A stretch of 64,000 nucleotides of DNA from Nymphaea colorata (GCF_008831285.2 NC_045145.1:21034040-21098039); one strand, 5' to 3'. Counted from the first letter of the stretch, positions 19,501-32,100 are shown. Made by a program: numbers and translations. Notes: a model not told the origin generated them from the sequence alone.

Positions 19501-21321
19501 TCTTATTCGTTTAAATGCAGAATCATGCAAATCGCTACAAGCGTTACATTGTCCCTGTTCTTTCAGTCTCAGTTGATTTCTACATACGGGTATTTGTTCG
19601 GATATACACGTGAGTAAATGTTCTTGGTGGTGCTTGACAGTGATTTTTGGGTACTTTCCTAATTTTCTTAGTGATATTACATTTTCTTTTGGTCAAAACT
19701 GAGTTCGTTATTTTTTTATTGTGTCAAACAGTTCTGCTAATGCTATGAAGAGTGCTCCTCTTAAGCTCTCATATGTCTATCAGTGTACTGGATGTGATTC
19801 ATTTCACCTGCAACCTCTTGCTCGAACTGTTAGTAAGGTACTTTCATTGTTTTTGTTAGCATGGTTGGACCTTGTATAATCAATCTAGCTGAAGTAGGTA
19901 CTAACAGAGAGGCAACGCTGCTGAGTTTGTCAAAAACTAAGTGCGGTGTTAAGTCACCTATCCCTAGGTCGTTGGTCCTTCTAGTGTTCCAAGGCAAAAA
20001 CAAACTTGCAGGAATCGATAGCATTTGACTGCATGGGACTCTTCCTGATGAGAACCAATTGGGTCTGCATTTTGTTGGCCTGATCTAATTTTGGATTCCT
20101 CTAGAGTTCCCAGATTCAGATATTAATGATTTGCCAGTCCAATTCTTACTTTAGAATCTGGGACGTCGATAAGTTACATTTTTACTCTCTTGTTAAATCA
20201 TTGTAATTTGACTCTATGCTAGACGAAGATGATCTTATTTGGACTTTTTCCCCTTTCAAGCACAATAGTGTTAGATATGCACCGGCTTATGGTCCTGTTG
20301 TACCTCAAGAGTGCAGTGATTGTGGGAAAATATTCAACCTGGCTGGGCCTATATGGTCAGCTTCAATTCATGATCAGGAGTGGATTTCATCCATCTTATC
20401 AAATGTTGTATCATTGAAGGATCGATACCCAGCATATGAAAGGATATCTGCTGTTCTAACCGCAATATCTGAGGTATTCGCAATTGTTCAAGAAATTCAC
20501 TATCATTTTTGCTGAACCACCAAAATATCGTTCTAACCGCTGCCTTATTTTGTGTTGGAATGCATATGCCTCTGTGCGACATTGTGTGGAAACTGTCTTT
20601 GATAGTTTTGTGCTTGCTGCCTGTAGGAGCTGCTTGATGTTCCGCTGTATGTCAGCCTACACAGCCTGTCTGCCACCCTCAAATGCGAATCTCCTTCGGC
20701 AGTTATGTTTCGCTCTGCGGTCATGAATGCTGGGTATCGCATGTCGGGGACTCATGCTAATCCGCTAGGACTCAAATCAGACGCCCCAATGAGCGTCATC
20801 TGGGATATAATGCGCTGCTGGGTAAATCATGCCTCTCTCTCTCTCTCTCTCTCTGAGGGAGAATCGACCAACCTGATATTTGCTTTGTTCTGCAGGTCAA
20901 ACTTCATCCAGTCAAATCTCGACCATCAGATCAACCTGGAAGCGTGATCCTGGCCAAGGAGCCCACCATCCAGGTAGGTTTCCAATATTTGCCATGCATA
21001 TGCGACACCGTCATGGATACAGTTCTAATATTGCTTTTGCCAATTTCTCAGGCGAATTTCGCTCGTTTGAAATGTTCGAACGGAGGAAAAGATAAGAAGA
21101 AGGCGAGGTTCCTGCCCAACCCTGAAAGCCATTGGGGACCGAAGCCGAGGGCTGGCCGGCAGATAAAGAGCAAGAACGCATCCTTGTTCTTAGGGCCAGA
21201 CCGAGTCAATCGTCTCAAGGTGCTGGACAACCCAGATGAGCCTGAGACGGGTGTTGATCCGAAGGAGAAGAGACGGTTCCTCAGCTCGATAAAAGAATAC
21301 ACCACCAGCGCAGAGGCCTGA
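16429..21321 (+). CDS. TRM1: tRNA (guanine26-N2)-dimethyltransferase TRM1
   Basis: Makes N2,N2-dimethylguanosine at position 26 of tRNAs with SAM as donor. Twelve coding exons: 16429-16569, 17300-17584, 18092-18179, 18317-18438, 19143-19282, 19371-19443, 19521-19609, 19732-19837, 20261-20473, 20627-20821, 20896-20973, 21052-21321. They give 599 aa, similar to recalled plant TRM1. Seen in order: EGEAEILIH near the N-terminus, the SAM-fold segment [18 protein letters not shown] (from residue 143), the catalytic DLDPYG (214-219), and a zinc site of Cys331, Cys334, Cys366 and Cys369. A basic C-terminal tail follows. The start is the first in-frame ATG; the frame stays open upstream but without ATG. 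The acceptor before 20261 reads ttcaag rather than the usual cag. Nuclear or organellar location cannot be read from this sequence. Confidence 0.94.
20832..20854 (+). repeat. (CT)n tract in a TRM1 intron
   Basis: About 11 CT units lie just downstream of the donor at 20822 in a very short intron (74 nt). The tract may double as the polypyrimidine tract for splicing. Confidence 0.9.
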
Positions 21322-22058
21322 AATTTTCTCACTCCATGGTGCTGTTTTATTTTGTTCTTGTAAACGTTTTGCTCTAGAGTTAAGATTTTGTAAATACTTT
21401 TAAGCCTTTAAGGGTGACTTTCATCATGGATGCGTCTTCGCGTAGCCCGCACCCCTTTGCTTTTGTCACAAGGCCAGCGTGTTCTGCATGGGGGTCTGTT
21501 GGCTAAGGTGTTCCTCCGCACTTGTCCTTTCAAGGCACCCCTCATATTTCCAAATTGACTTCTCTACAGTTTCCGATGGGCTTAGTGGCGCCGATACTTG
21601 CTTGACCTCAGTGGGCTCTCTGATTCGTACCAAATACAATCTTCATATAGCCTCCTCACGGCGCCCAGGCCCTATCGGAGGTGGGCTCAGCTATGAAGGG
21701 GGTTGGCTCATCTCCACACAGTGGAGATTTTCTGGAGGAAAGAAATAAGCACATGCAATCGGGAAAGAGGAGCAGCATGGGAAAGTGGTTCCCGAAATTT
21801 TAGGTGCTTTAGCCTTTATACGAAGCCAAAAAATCAAAATCAGTTTTGTAGTCAAGTGTGCAGAGAGAAGGAGAGAAATCTGAAAGAAGAAAATGGAGGG
21901 AAGTGCTGGAGGAAAAATAGGGATCACTCGAAGAGTTGGGGAATGGGAAGTTTCCATCCCTTTCAGATTGAATTTAAAAAGATATACATATGAAGCACAT
22001 CTCTTAATTGGTCCTCCAAAAAAGGGACCTGTCTCAAACCGTTTCTGTTACTATCTCT
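21322..22058. other. TRM1 3' region and phytocyanin promoter region
   Basis: The stretch contains the presumed TRM1 3' UTR (no canonical AATAAA seen) followed by intergenic DNA. No open frame resembles a protein family. Confidence 0.6.
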
Positions 22059-22066
22059 TATATAAG
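22059..22066 (+). promoter_or_regulatory. TATA box of the phytocyanin gene
   Basis: TATATAAG lies 133 nt before the start codon. A start site near 22090 would give a leader of about 100 nt dominated by the CT-rich tract at 22101-22131. Confidence 0.65.
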
Positions 22067-22100
22067 AGAGCTTTCCTGCTCTTTCTTCTTCCTACTCATT

Positions 22101-22131
22101 GCTCTCTCTCTCTCTCCCTCTCTTTCTTCTT
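22101..22131 (+). repeat. CT-rich tract in the phytocyanin leader
   Basis: A run of CT units with two interruptions lies between the TATA box and the start codon. CT-rich leaders are common in plant promoters. Confidence 0.85.
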
Positions 22132-22191
22132 CCCCACCCACAAGAGCCTTTCTGTCTGGAACAGTTCGTGCCATTACCATCTAGGAGGCAA

Positions 22192-22901
22192 ATGGCTTGC
22201 TGCTCTGTAAGCCAGGCTAGCCTTCTCGTCTGTGCCGCCCTGGTCATGCTCGGCTCAGGGAGCTTACCAGCTGGTGGCTTCCAGTTCCATGTCGGCGGCT
22301 CCAGAGGTTGGATCGAGCCCACTGGAAATGACACCGATGTGTACAACGATTGGGCGTCGGAGAACCGATTCCATGTCGGAGACTCAGTCTGTAAGTTCCA
22401 TCTTTTCTTCTTCTACTTTCTGGTTTTTAAGATGTTCCGATCAACTCTCTTGGTTCGTGCATGGTTTCGGAATCTGCCCACTGTCTCTGAGTAGATTTCG
22501 AGTACAAGAATGACTCTGTGCTGGTGGTGGACGGCGACGACTACGGGACGTGTGACGGGACGTACCCGATTTACAAGTTCAAGGACGGGCACACCACCTT
22601 CACCTTCGACCGCTTCGGCTTCTTCTACTTCATCAGCGGCAACCTCACCCACTGCCTCAACGGCCAGCGCCTCATCGTCCGCGTCATGCACATCCTTCCC
22701 TTCTCACCTGGCCCTCTGGGCGCTCCGGCCCCCCAGCCAGGCGATGGCGACCAAGGTGGCGACCCCTTCAGCCCCGCCCACTCTCCACCCACCTCTAGCT
22801 CCGCGTCTCCTGTAACCGCTAACGTTTTGGTCTCACCAGCGGCAGTTGTTGCCCTGGCGGCCGCCGCCTTGGTCGTTTCATTCTCTGGATTGCTTCTCTA
22901 G
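22192..22901 (+). CDS. Early nodulin-like (phytocyanin) GPI-anchored arabinogalactan protein
   Basis: Two exons, 22192-22390 and 22495-22901, give 201 aa. The split codon is a Tyr (T/AT). A signal peptide covers about residues 1-29. A plastocyanin-like domain follows (about 30-133), from FQFHVGGSRGW through FYFISGNLTHC to LIVRV. The usual copper ligands are only partly kept: Asn72 stands for the first His and Ser114 for the Cys, while His119 and Gln124 remain. This is typical of early nodulin-like proteins, which do not bind copper. Cys86 and Cys120 probably form the domain disulfide. Residues 134-175 are rich in Pro, Ser and Ala (SPGP, APAPQPG, SPAHSPP), suited to arabinogalactan glycosylation. 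A hydrophobic tail predicts a GPI anchor at the plasma membrane. The exact family member is not assigned. Confidence 0.93.
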
Positions 22902-22910
22902 GCCTAGTTG

Positions 22911-22936
22911 CTCTCTCTCTCTCTCTCTCTCTCTCT
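22911..22936 (+). repeat. (CT)n microsatellite in the phytocyanin 3' UTR
   Basis: About 12 CT units begin 10 nt after the stop codon. Confidence 0.95.
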
Positions 22937-25055
22937 TCTAATTTAGTTTGATGGAAGTTTTATGTTAAGGAGTTAATGGCTAGGCTGTGGACTTGTATGG
23001 ACATTTCATCTGTGTTTTGTGTTTGGACATCCATTAATGATATGGCTTTACTCTTTAATATCTTTTACATGCACAAGAGTTGCTTAGTTTAACTTGATAT
23101 TCCCTTGAGCATCTTAGTCTTGATTTTTTAGACTTTGGTTGATTGGCACTTCTGAATACTACTTATATTTCATTCAAAGGCTGTTGAAGGCCGTGTCTTC
23201 CAATCAGTTCTTTCATTTGATAGTTTTAAGTCCAACTCCTTCCATATATGGGACTAGCAATCTTCAGGGAGAAAGAGAGAGCGGTTTCAAGAAAGTGGTA
23301 GACGTGAGTGAGTAGTGGAGAGAGGGATAGTTGGGGAAACAGTTATCACATAATAGTGGGTCTAGTGAGAGAGAGAGAGAAGGAATCGATCCAATTTTTA
23401 ACGAAAAAAAAAAAAAGAAATCAATTATAAAAAATGGTAATTTGTTCCTTTAAAATGGTGATGGTTTTATTCATTGGCTTACACAACGACACTTGTTGTA
23501 TGGAACTCGGGTTAGATGTCTATATTTAGAGAAAATGATTTTTACCTTTGTGTGCAGCATAACTGAATTTTTAAAGTAATATTCATGTCAAATTTCACAT
23601 TCAATATTTTTCCCCTGGAAAAGAAGGAAGGGTTTCATTATCTTTTTGGTTTTGGTAGTTGTATCGATCAGAGGAGTTGATTGAATTATCATCTGCGATA
23701 AGTTCGAAGTTCTTTATTAGCATGCATGTGATTTATACCGTTTGTTCAAACGGCGTTCTCAATGAGAAGTTCTTGTATATGTTTTATCTTGGATTGGGCA
23801 TTTGTAAATCTGTGATTCGAACTTCATCCAAGAACATGAATCTGATGTAGCAAAAGATTCACACCGGAAGTCATGATTCATCAAACTAATGATCTTCAGA
23901 ACTCACTCCTAAAAACCATAGTTGAAGTCCTCATTTTAGTTTCTGCATAGAAAGATCCATTAATCTTAGATCCATAGATCTCAAACACTCCCTCATTTAT
24001 ACAAAGTTACCAGTAACTATGAAAAGAAAAAAATATGTGACCATTGAAAAATAATGCATCCGCATAGGTGACGAGAGTTTGAGAAATGGCAATTTAGCAG
24101 AAGAAAAGGCGAGCTTCCTGATAAACTAATTTAGAATTTTGATTCTGGAATCACAATTTCAGAATCAATTTTTCACTTAAAAATTTGATTCTAGTGTCGG
24201 ATCATAATTCTCTCCAATTTTGATTCTAGAATGAGCCGATAGTTCCAGAACCAATGAGAATAATGATTCTGGAATTCCATTGCTTCCAAGTGAATCAAAC
24301 ACCCCCTCAGGTTCCAGTAAAAATGCAAGCTGATCCTAAGTCATCTGCAACAAACTTTTCATGCCAAATTTTGCTTGGCTGCATTGACATTATAATTTAT
24401 AATAAAGAGTGGAAATATGGTCACCATCATGTTTCACCTTCTTGTATCGCCTGCAAACAAAATCAATGCGACTTGATTTCAGTTCAAATCAGTCTCATCC
24501 TTTATGCATCTAAACCTTTTTCTACTAGATTTTGGGCCCGGCCGGCCCATTTAAATTAAAAAAATACTTTTTTAATTATAAAATAATATTTTTTAATATA
24601 AAATGTATTTATTAAAAATAAAAAAAATATTATTAAAACAAAAAATTAAAAATATATATATATTTTTAACTTATCGGTCCTAAACAGGCCGACCCGGGCC
24701 GAGATTTTCCCGGCCCGACCCCCAGCCTTAATTAGGAATATGGGTGTGGTATGGTATGCCTCAATGTCATTGTTTGTGATCGTTGAAACATCCATAAGAA
24801 TTGAACACATGCATGCCTTCAACTCACGACTTGCTCGACTAACTATGTTAAGGTTAAATATGTTATATTTGGCTGCCTCAAAAACATTGAAGAAGTAGAA
24901 GAAAATTTTAACCAGTTTTTTGTTATACTACAAGCTGAGCGTGTTGTAGGTTTGTTGTAGCGAGAGGCAGGGTAACCCTTGACTCGAAACGAATCCGACC
25001 CCGTGTTACGATCCAAAAAGGTTCGTATTTAAATCCACCGGCTCTCGTCGCTTCC
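22937..25055. other. Intergenic region between phytocyanin and ALKBH2
   Basis: No gene is seen. Notable parts: a GA tract near 23363-23380, an A-run at about 23404, a cluster of gattctggaat-type palindromes at 24135-24275 ending in a caaacaccccc phrase, and an AT-rich core at 24555-24670 flanked by GC-rich ggcccgg phrases. The last two look like small non-autonomous transposon remnants (inference). Confidence 0.55.
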
Positions 25056-25079
25056 ATGAATTCATGGGAGAGAAAATGA
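25056..25079 (+). promoter_or_regulatory. Short upstream ORF overlapping the ALKBH2 start
   Basis: ATG at 25056 opens a 7-codon frame (MNSWERK) that runs across the ALKBH2 ATG at 25064. Its TGA overlaps the next in-frame ALKBH2 Met codon at 25076 as ATGA, so reinitiation at Met5 is conceivable. No transcription start is known. Confidence 0.5.
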
Positions 25080-27633
25080 GCCGAAGCACTCTTGATCTTG
25101 GTAATGGGAGCGAGGTTATCTACTTCGAGAAATTTCTGCCGCCCCACCAATCATGGGACTGGTTGAAGTATCTGGACGAGGGAATTCCTTGGACGCGTCC
25201 GACCATTCGAGTCTACGGCCGCTCTCTTACGCAGGTAGATTTTGTTTTCTTTCTTCCTTGTTGATATTTTATGTTTCTAATTGTCATTCGTTGATGGTTT
25301 ATGTTTCCAATTGTCATTGTCTTCAAGAAATTATTCGTTTTCTGTGGGAAAACTCTGTTTTCGTCGAATTTTCATGTTGGGGTGTTTTGTATGTTTTCTG
25401 GTTTTACGGGTTAAGTTTTTCCATTTCCTCTGTTGTTTTTTTGGGAGATTTTCCTTTATGGGAAGAATTTTGGAGTTTACATGTTGGTGTCATTAACTTG
25501 ATATCTTCGTTCTTCTTTAACTAAAATCCTCTACGAGCCAGTCACACCAAACGCGCCCGTCATTTCCTTCTAAAATCGTTCAATAGGACTCCCAACAAGC
25601 CTGTCTTATCAAGCTTATCATATCTAACAAATTTATCTTCTTCCTTTCAAACGTTACCGCATTCCTTAAGAACCGTAGTTTCCTGACGATGGTTGGAAAG
25701 TGGTTTCCATATCTTATCTTCCCATTCCTTCTTGAAAGGTGATTCCCGATTACGGCAGCTGCTGGTGTTGATTGGTGAAGATTTATATTATTAGAACTTT
25801 AGTTATTGGTCTTCACCTATAATGAACTTCCATGTTTTTGAACAATGATTACTCTTGAGAGTTCAATACATGCAGTCTAATTCGCAGAAGAGTCATTCCT
25901 CATCAGTTTTTTATGTTGTTGTAGAAACTCTGTGGGGTATTTTGGGGAAGAGTTGACGGAAAATTTTATTTTGCTTTTCTTTAATTGGATGTCCTTTTAT
26001 ATAGACACATGACACGTAAATTCTATATTCATATAGGTCTCTAGGACTAGACCACTCAACGTCTGCTCTTTGGGATGAAAATTCTAGCTTCTAGGTGAGT
26101 CTGGAACATCATACTTTACGATGACGCACCAAAGAAAAGCTCAAGGTGCAAAATGACAGGGTTGAGACTCGAGGATGATCACAGTGTAAACATGTCTGGG
26201 GCATTTATAATCATAGCTGAGAGAAAGAGATGCTTTCAATTTTTCTGTCCCTCAGCTGTGACATCTTCTCACATGTTGTGAGCAGGTGGCAAGAGAGAAC
26301 GTGAATAGGTGTCAAGTCAAGTACCCTGGATCAAGTTCCAACCCTACCATTCTTCTGCCTGAGCTTTGCCATTGTATTGTTTTTGTAAGGGTTGAAACTA
26401 TTGGTGGTCAAGGCTCATCCTCATCATAGGAAACTGTCACATCGTATATTCTTTTCTTTGTTATCTATGGAACTTGACTGCTGCCTCACTGCTTAAATGC
26501 AGCCCAGAGATACATGTTATGTTGCGAGTGAAGGACTGCCAGAACTGAAGTACAGCGGTTACCAACCTGTTGTGCATCTATGGGATGAGTTTCCCCCATT
26601 GAAGGATATATTGAAAGCGGTAATCAACTTGTAACCAATAATCTAAATATATAGACATTATACTGATGCTCTTGACTACCAGTTGGGGACATAAAAAGGT
26701 TGCTGCATTTTCTGACCTATGTGCTCTGTGAAGACAGGATCATGTTATAAGTGAATTTTGTATGTTTACTTTCTGATGAACATGAAAGGACATCCTAGTT
26801 GACAGTTGTAGCACTGACCTATACACGTAACAAGTTGGGGAATTATATTACGGTCTTTGCAGCTCTCTACCGCTGCTTTGCAGTGGTGCGGGGAACTGTG
26901 ATCAAGATTGAGTTTTGAAATGAAATCTAGCTGCTCCTCCATCCTCGTGTCCCTATATTATTCATTTACTTGAGCTTATTCTTCTGAATTCTCACCATGC
27001 TCTTTATGCATGGCACGATTCAACAGGTCCATGAAGCTCTACCGGGAAGTAGGTTTAATAGCTTGCTGTTGAACAGATACAAAGATGGATCTGACTATGT
27101 GGCCTGGCACTCAGATGATGAGAAATTGTATGGGCCAACTCCAGAGATCGCCTCTGTTTCATTTGGCCGTGAACGTGAGTTTCTGCTAAAGAAGAGACCA
27201 ACTAGATCATCTAAAGGTACATTAACATTGTTGGAACTGACTGTACAGAATGAATTTTAAAAATGTTCTATATAGCATTCTGCGAAGAGCAATCTTTCCC
27301 ATAGTAGTTTTCAAGTTTTCAGTTTGTTTTATTCTTGGTAGTCTCTAGTTCATCAGATGGGTCAAGTATATTGCTATTTGGGTTTATTTCTTCTTCTTTT
27401 TTTCCCTTCCTGCAACACCTGCTTCATTCTATCTTCCTCGAACAATATTTGCAGTAGAATCACCAAGAGGAAGGTCAAAAGATAAGCATTCCTTCATGCT
27501 TAAGCATGGCTCCTTGTTGGTGATGAAAGGATACACGCAGCGGGATTGGTTGCATTCGGTGCCTAAGCGTGCCAGTGCATTGGGAGTGCGAATCAACCTC
27601 ACGTTTAGGCACGTTCAGAGCTCGGGTTGCTAA
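25064..27633 (+). CDS. ALKBH2: ALKBH2-like Fe(II)/2-oxoglutarate dioxygenase (alkylated DNA repair)
   Basis: An AlkB-family enzyme that oxidatively removes methyl groups such as 1-methyladenine and 3-methylcytosine from DNA. Four exons: 25064-25234, 26503-26619, 27027-27216, 27455-27633, giving 218 aa. The diagnostic residues are present. Iron ligands are His124 and Asp126 in AWHSDDEK and His193 in WLHSVPKR. The 2-oxoglutarate-binding RxxxxxR motif is Arg205 to Arg211 (RINLTFR). NSLLLNRYKDGSDYVAWH and PEIASVSFG match the ALKBH2/3 subgroup. The basic insert around residues 150-170 (TRSSKVESPRGRSKDK) is near the exon 3/4 junction and may be a loop or nuclear signal. The length is shorter than I recall for some plant homologues at the N-terminus, so a further upstream start cannot be excluded. 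RNA activity is possible for AlkB proteins but not shown. Confidence 0.92.
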
Positions 27634-27903
27634 TAACTTCTACCGGGGAAAGAAAAAACTCGCTACCTATCTTCAGAGTAATATCTTCAACTATAACTTT
27701 GCCGTATGTTTTTCTATGGTCCTGAAATATATCCCTCTCTCTCTGTCTCTCTCATGCCAAGTTCTGTGATCCATAACGCATAGAGAGCATGCCAATCAGG
27801 CTGCTCGCGTTGGAGGATCAATGTATGTGATTCGACAATTTCGAAATTCAGAATTGATCTGGAAAGAAGAACACTGAAAGGTCGGTGTATGTGATTTAAT
27901 ATA

Positions 27904-27976
<73 letters not shown>

Positions 27977-29113
27977 AAGGTCGGTGTATGTGATTTAACA
28001 ATTTCCAAGTTCGTTTTCGAATTTTGATTTGGTGATGGCAATGAACGCCAGAAATGAATATAATCTTGAGAAGATACTATTTTAGCTACCATATTACCAG
28101 TGAAGAGAAGGGATACAAATGATGAGCAACATGTATAGAGGAAACCGAGACGCACATATTTTCAAAAAATTGCCGCATCATCATAGACACTGTACGTAGC
28201 GAATTGTTGGAAAAAGTGGGTGTTATGGTTGCCGTGCTCTAGGCATCACGTACATCGATTAGATGCACACGAATGCCTTGAGGATGTTCTGCCTATTATT
28301 GAACATTTAACCAGATGCATAGGCAATTGATAAATCCACCCTGCAAACATTTGAAGTTAAAATTATTTTCACACTGTATAATGTTATGCGTGCCATTGAC
28401 GGAAAACATTTCATTGCCTTACCAAGTACACAAATTTAGACTGAATAGGATGGATTGACCTTAAATTGTGGCAGATATATATAACATTATGTTAGTGTTC
28501 AGGTCGCCAAACGCCTCCTAAAGGTGCACCTCCCGGATGAATTTTGTTTATGCAATAAGACGGATGAATGTGCCTGTTGTTTACAAATAAGGAATCTATT
28601 TCAGGGAAAAAAAAAACATGTACACATACACGCTCATTCCAAGAGAATTTGCATCTGTCACCTGTCTTTTGATAGAAATGGCATTAAGCTTTTGTTGTTA
28701 AGTTTTAGCTGTCAAGAAAGCAATGACAGGTCAGATCCCATGAATATCACTGTGCACAAGCTTAAGCAGGCATAGGCCCTTGAAACAAAGGATCACAAAG
28801 TTTTAAGCCATTGAAACACAAACAAAGGATCACATGGGTTCAAACAATTAGTGCTAGCGCCTAAAATGAACCAGGAAACTGGCTTGGATATACTTGTCCT
28901 TGATGGCTCACCTTGATCCTTGTACAGACCAACTTTCCTAATCTCACCTTCTACTGTAGAAGAATCTGGCACATCAAAACTGGCCATGGCATGATTCCAT
29001 TTCACCATTCCGAAAAATTTCAAAATGAAATCTCTATGATCCATAACATGATCACTGATCAAATGATTAGGAAGATAACTGAAACTTTTGTGACAAAAAT
29101 TTGTGCTGGTGAT
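27634..29113. other. Convergent intergenic region between ALKBH2 and the RsmB-like gene
   Basis: Both neighbours end here, so the stretch includes two 3' UTRs whose limits I cannot place. A long CT microsatellite and its duplicated flanks occupy 27815-28000. Frames rich in Arg-Glu across the CT tract are artefacts. Nothing else is recognised. Confidence 0.6.
27815..28000 (+). repeat. (CT)n microsatellite flanked by duplicated segments
   Basis: About 34 CT units at 27907-27974. A phrase ggtcggtgtatgtgatttaa occurs on each side, at 27880-27899 and 27978-27997. A diverged third copy, ggatcaatgtatgtgattcg, starts at 27815. The phrase aatatatccctctctctc also occurs twice, near 27725 and 27898. 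Confidence 0.9.
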
Positions 29114-32100
29114 CTATTGACGAATCAGTCGAGCTGCAAAGGATCCATCAAGAGAATGCCGGACTGGATTAGATGAGTAGAATCCTTCCTCTGTAACAAA
29201 ATCTTGGGGAACGTATCTATCCACAGGATCTACTGAGAATTCCTGCATAGCGGTTCATTGGTGCATGGTGATATTCAGAAAATGACATGGTAAATGAGCA
29301 AAGGCGGTCTAGAAATTCAGAGGTGTCTATTCAACCTAACAAGCTCAAGAAAAACGATTTGGAGTTACATGTAAGTCCTATTCAAGTGCCACAGATAATC
29401 AGAGCAACTTAAGTCAAACCTGAACAATCTAAATAGCACTTAAAAAGAGTTTTAGGTTGGACATAATAAACAGACTTGGCCATTACTAAATCAGACTCGA
29501 ACCCTTCTGTATTTTCTGCATATAGTACATAGAGATCCAACCCAATCTGCCGTGTCTTTCTCACCTACTTCCATTTTTTTTCTTTTTCCTTTCTGGTTCT
29601 TATTTTTCCGTCCAATTGTTTTTGCTTGCGAAGGGGGATGAAGGGACAATTTTTTTTTGTTCCCCTGCAGGATGCTGGACATGTGGGCATGCGAGGCTCA
29701 CATCAACATTGGACAGTGGCACCACCAAAGCTTCCCGAGATAAGTATTTGTACAAATCACAGGGTTCTGTTTCATAATAAGTCTGTATTACCCAAGACAC
29801 TTAAATCATGTAATTGAAACTTAGGACAATCGTTTTACCCACTCAGCTTCGTCAGGTCATGCCGTCAAAGTTGATCATATATTCTCATCCTAAACAGAAG
29901 ACATTTCTCACAGCTTGCGAGGGTTGCTCCTGCAACTGATTTGACTAACAGAATCCCGCCAGCCAATATAAAAACTTAAAGCTTTTGGATGAGATCGCGC
30001 CCAACTCACACCAGTAGATTTGTTGAGACACCTACCAGGAACACCTGAGGCTTATTGGACATGCCTTCCCTACAAAACTACTAAAACCATGCCTGATGCC
30101 AGTACTTGGCACAGGACAGAGCTCATTGAAGACCAAAGACAGTTCCCTTTCGAGAGCAACAAGTTCGTACAGAAAGCAGAAATTAATATCAAAGAAAAAT
30201 TGCACATAATTATCAGGTTCATACCATATGCCGGTGAAGAAATGCTGTCACCCTCTCGGCATTTTCTCCAGGATCAATTGAACATGTGCTGTACACAAGT
30301 ACTCCTCCGGGCTTTACCAACCTAATCATAGATACTAACACGTTACACTGGATAACAATGAAAAGGTCACCGTAGCTCCTTAATCAAATGTTCATATAAG
30401 AAAATAGAAACCAACTTCTGCCACAAAATCACACATTTATAATATCTGTTAGCTAAAAAGTTTGATCAAAACTTCAAACGAACAACTTTTAGATGGTATA
30501 TACCCACGCAGCTTCAGACTCAATCACATAATTTATTTCAAGAATAATGAAACCCAAAATAATTACAGAATTACCAAAAGAGTAGATCTAGTTTCTTTTC
30601 TTTAGAATGGGGAAAGGAAAACTTTGGTTATACTTAGGTTCTACTTGTGACTGATTCGGGGTTAGCTGTACCTTGTGCACCGACACACTATCCTATTGAA
30701 CTACAAGGAAAAGTTAATTCCACTGACTCAAAAACCTCACGTTTCTGCCAATTAGTTCTCTTATTAGCTAGTCTATCTGCCTGTTCTCTATTTCTGGGCA
30801 GGCACATATCACACCCATGCAAATTGAGGTTTAGCCATGACCGTTTAATCATGTTTCTTTGAGCATGAGCACAAACTACATTTGCATGAAATGTTCAGAT
30901 GTAACATAAGAAAACAATATATAGGGGTGGACTATAAGAAATACAGAATTACATGGCTGCTGCATCAAGGAGTTCATCTTGTAAATTCTGTAGTTGCTCC
31001 ATGTCCTCTGCTTTTCTGTTCCAGCGCAAGTCTGCTCTCTAGAACATGAAAACATCCAAAGAAAAATTAACTTCCAAGGGTATCCTGCAACGAAAAACTT
31101 ATTATGAAAAAGCCACCATGGATCCCTAAACTGCACGAAGGAAAAAGTGAAGTTCAATATTAATAAAAGAACATGACAAAGGAATGATCTTGTAGCAGTT
31201 CACTCTTATACTTAATTCGCCATGGCTAACCATCATTTGCACAATGTACTAATAAATTTAGGAGTAAGGAATCAGTAGCAGTTACTATGTACGGACATTC
31301 CTAATGTTCTGCTTTAATCTTAGCAATGAACTGCTTTCCTAAGTCATACCTTTGAAAGCACACCCATTCCTGAGCAAGGAGCATCCAATAAAACCTTATC
31401 AGCCTTGATGGAAGTTTTTGCCTAAAGATGATGAGAATAGTCTAATTCAGGCTATAGCCGAGAACCCAAAAGATCAAACAGGAAGTCACAAAACATCCAT
31501 GAGATAACTGTATTGCTGTAGTCTTTCAAACAAAATAAAAAAAATAAAACGTTTATAAGGATTATGCATGGAATTTGGAAAAGCCAAGCTTCCTTCATGC
31601 ATAATTTTCTGATGGGACTCACAGCGAACATACGCAGATCAGCGTGAATTGTATTTACAATATCATCAACAGAATGTTGTCTTGCAGCATCTTCCAGGAC
31701 TCTCAGACGGCCTGGATTTATATCAATAGCCAGCACACTACCTGTGCCACAACAGGCTTATGGTAAGTTTGATTTTGGGCAGAAAACTCAGGAAGAAGGA
31801 ACAGATGGCATGCAAGTCTTTTAAACATTTGTTTTCCAAAGAAGAAAAAAGTAATGCAGAGATCCAGTTTCAACATCCTTATTAAGTGTTGAGTCAATGA
31901 GAGATAAACCGCTCATTAGTTGTAGTTAACAGAAGGAAACATGTGATAAATGAATGCACGTCTTTTAAAGCAAGAGCTTAAACCATAACTGCATCTCAGA
32001 TGTAAACCATTCTAAACTTGCAATTCAAGTGAAACATGCTTCAGTCAAATATTTCTACTTGTACATCAAGTGCTGCAAGCAGAGAACTTAAAAAAAGATT

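Noticed and set aside
20030-20180. Box C/D snoRNA in a TRM1 intron
   Set aside because: A tgatgag and a ctga occur, but spacing and terminal pairing for a C/D RNA are missing. A similar look at 58030 in a NOP2 intron also failed.
22413-22815. Other-frame ORFs over the phytocyanin exon 2, rich in Ser/Thr or Glu/Val
   Set aside because: Shadows of the GC-rich coding exon; the phytocyanin frame has signal peptide, domain and anchor in order.
27714-28155. Arg-Glu-rich open frames on the minus strand
   Set aside because: They are translations of the CT microsatellite.
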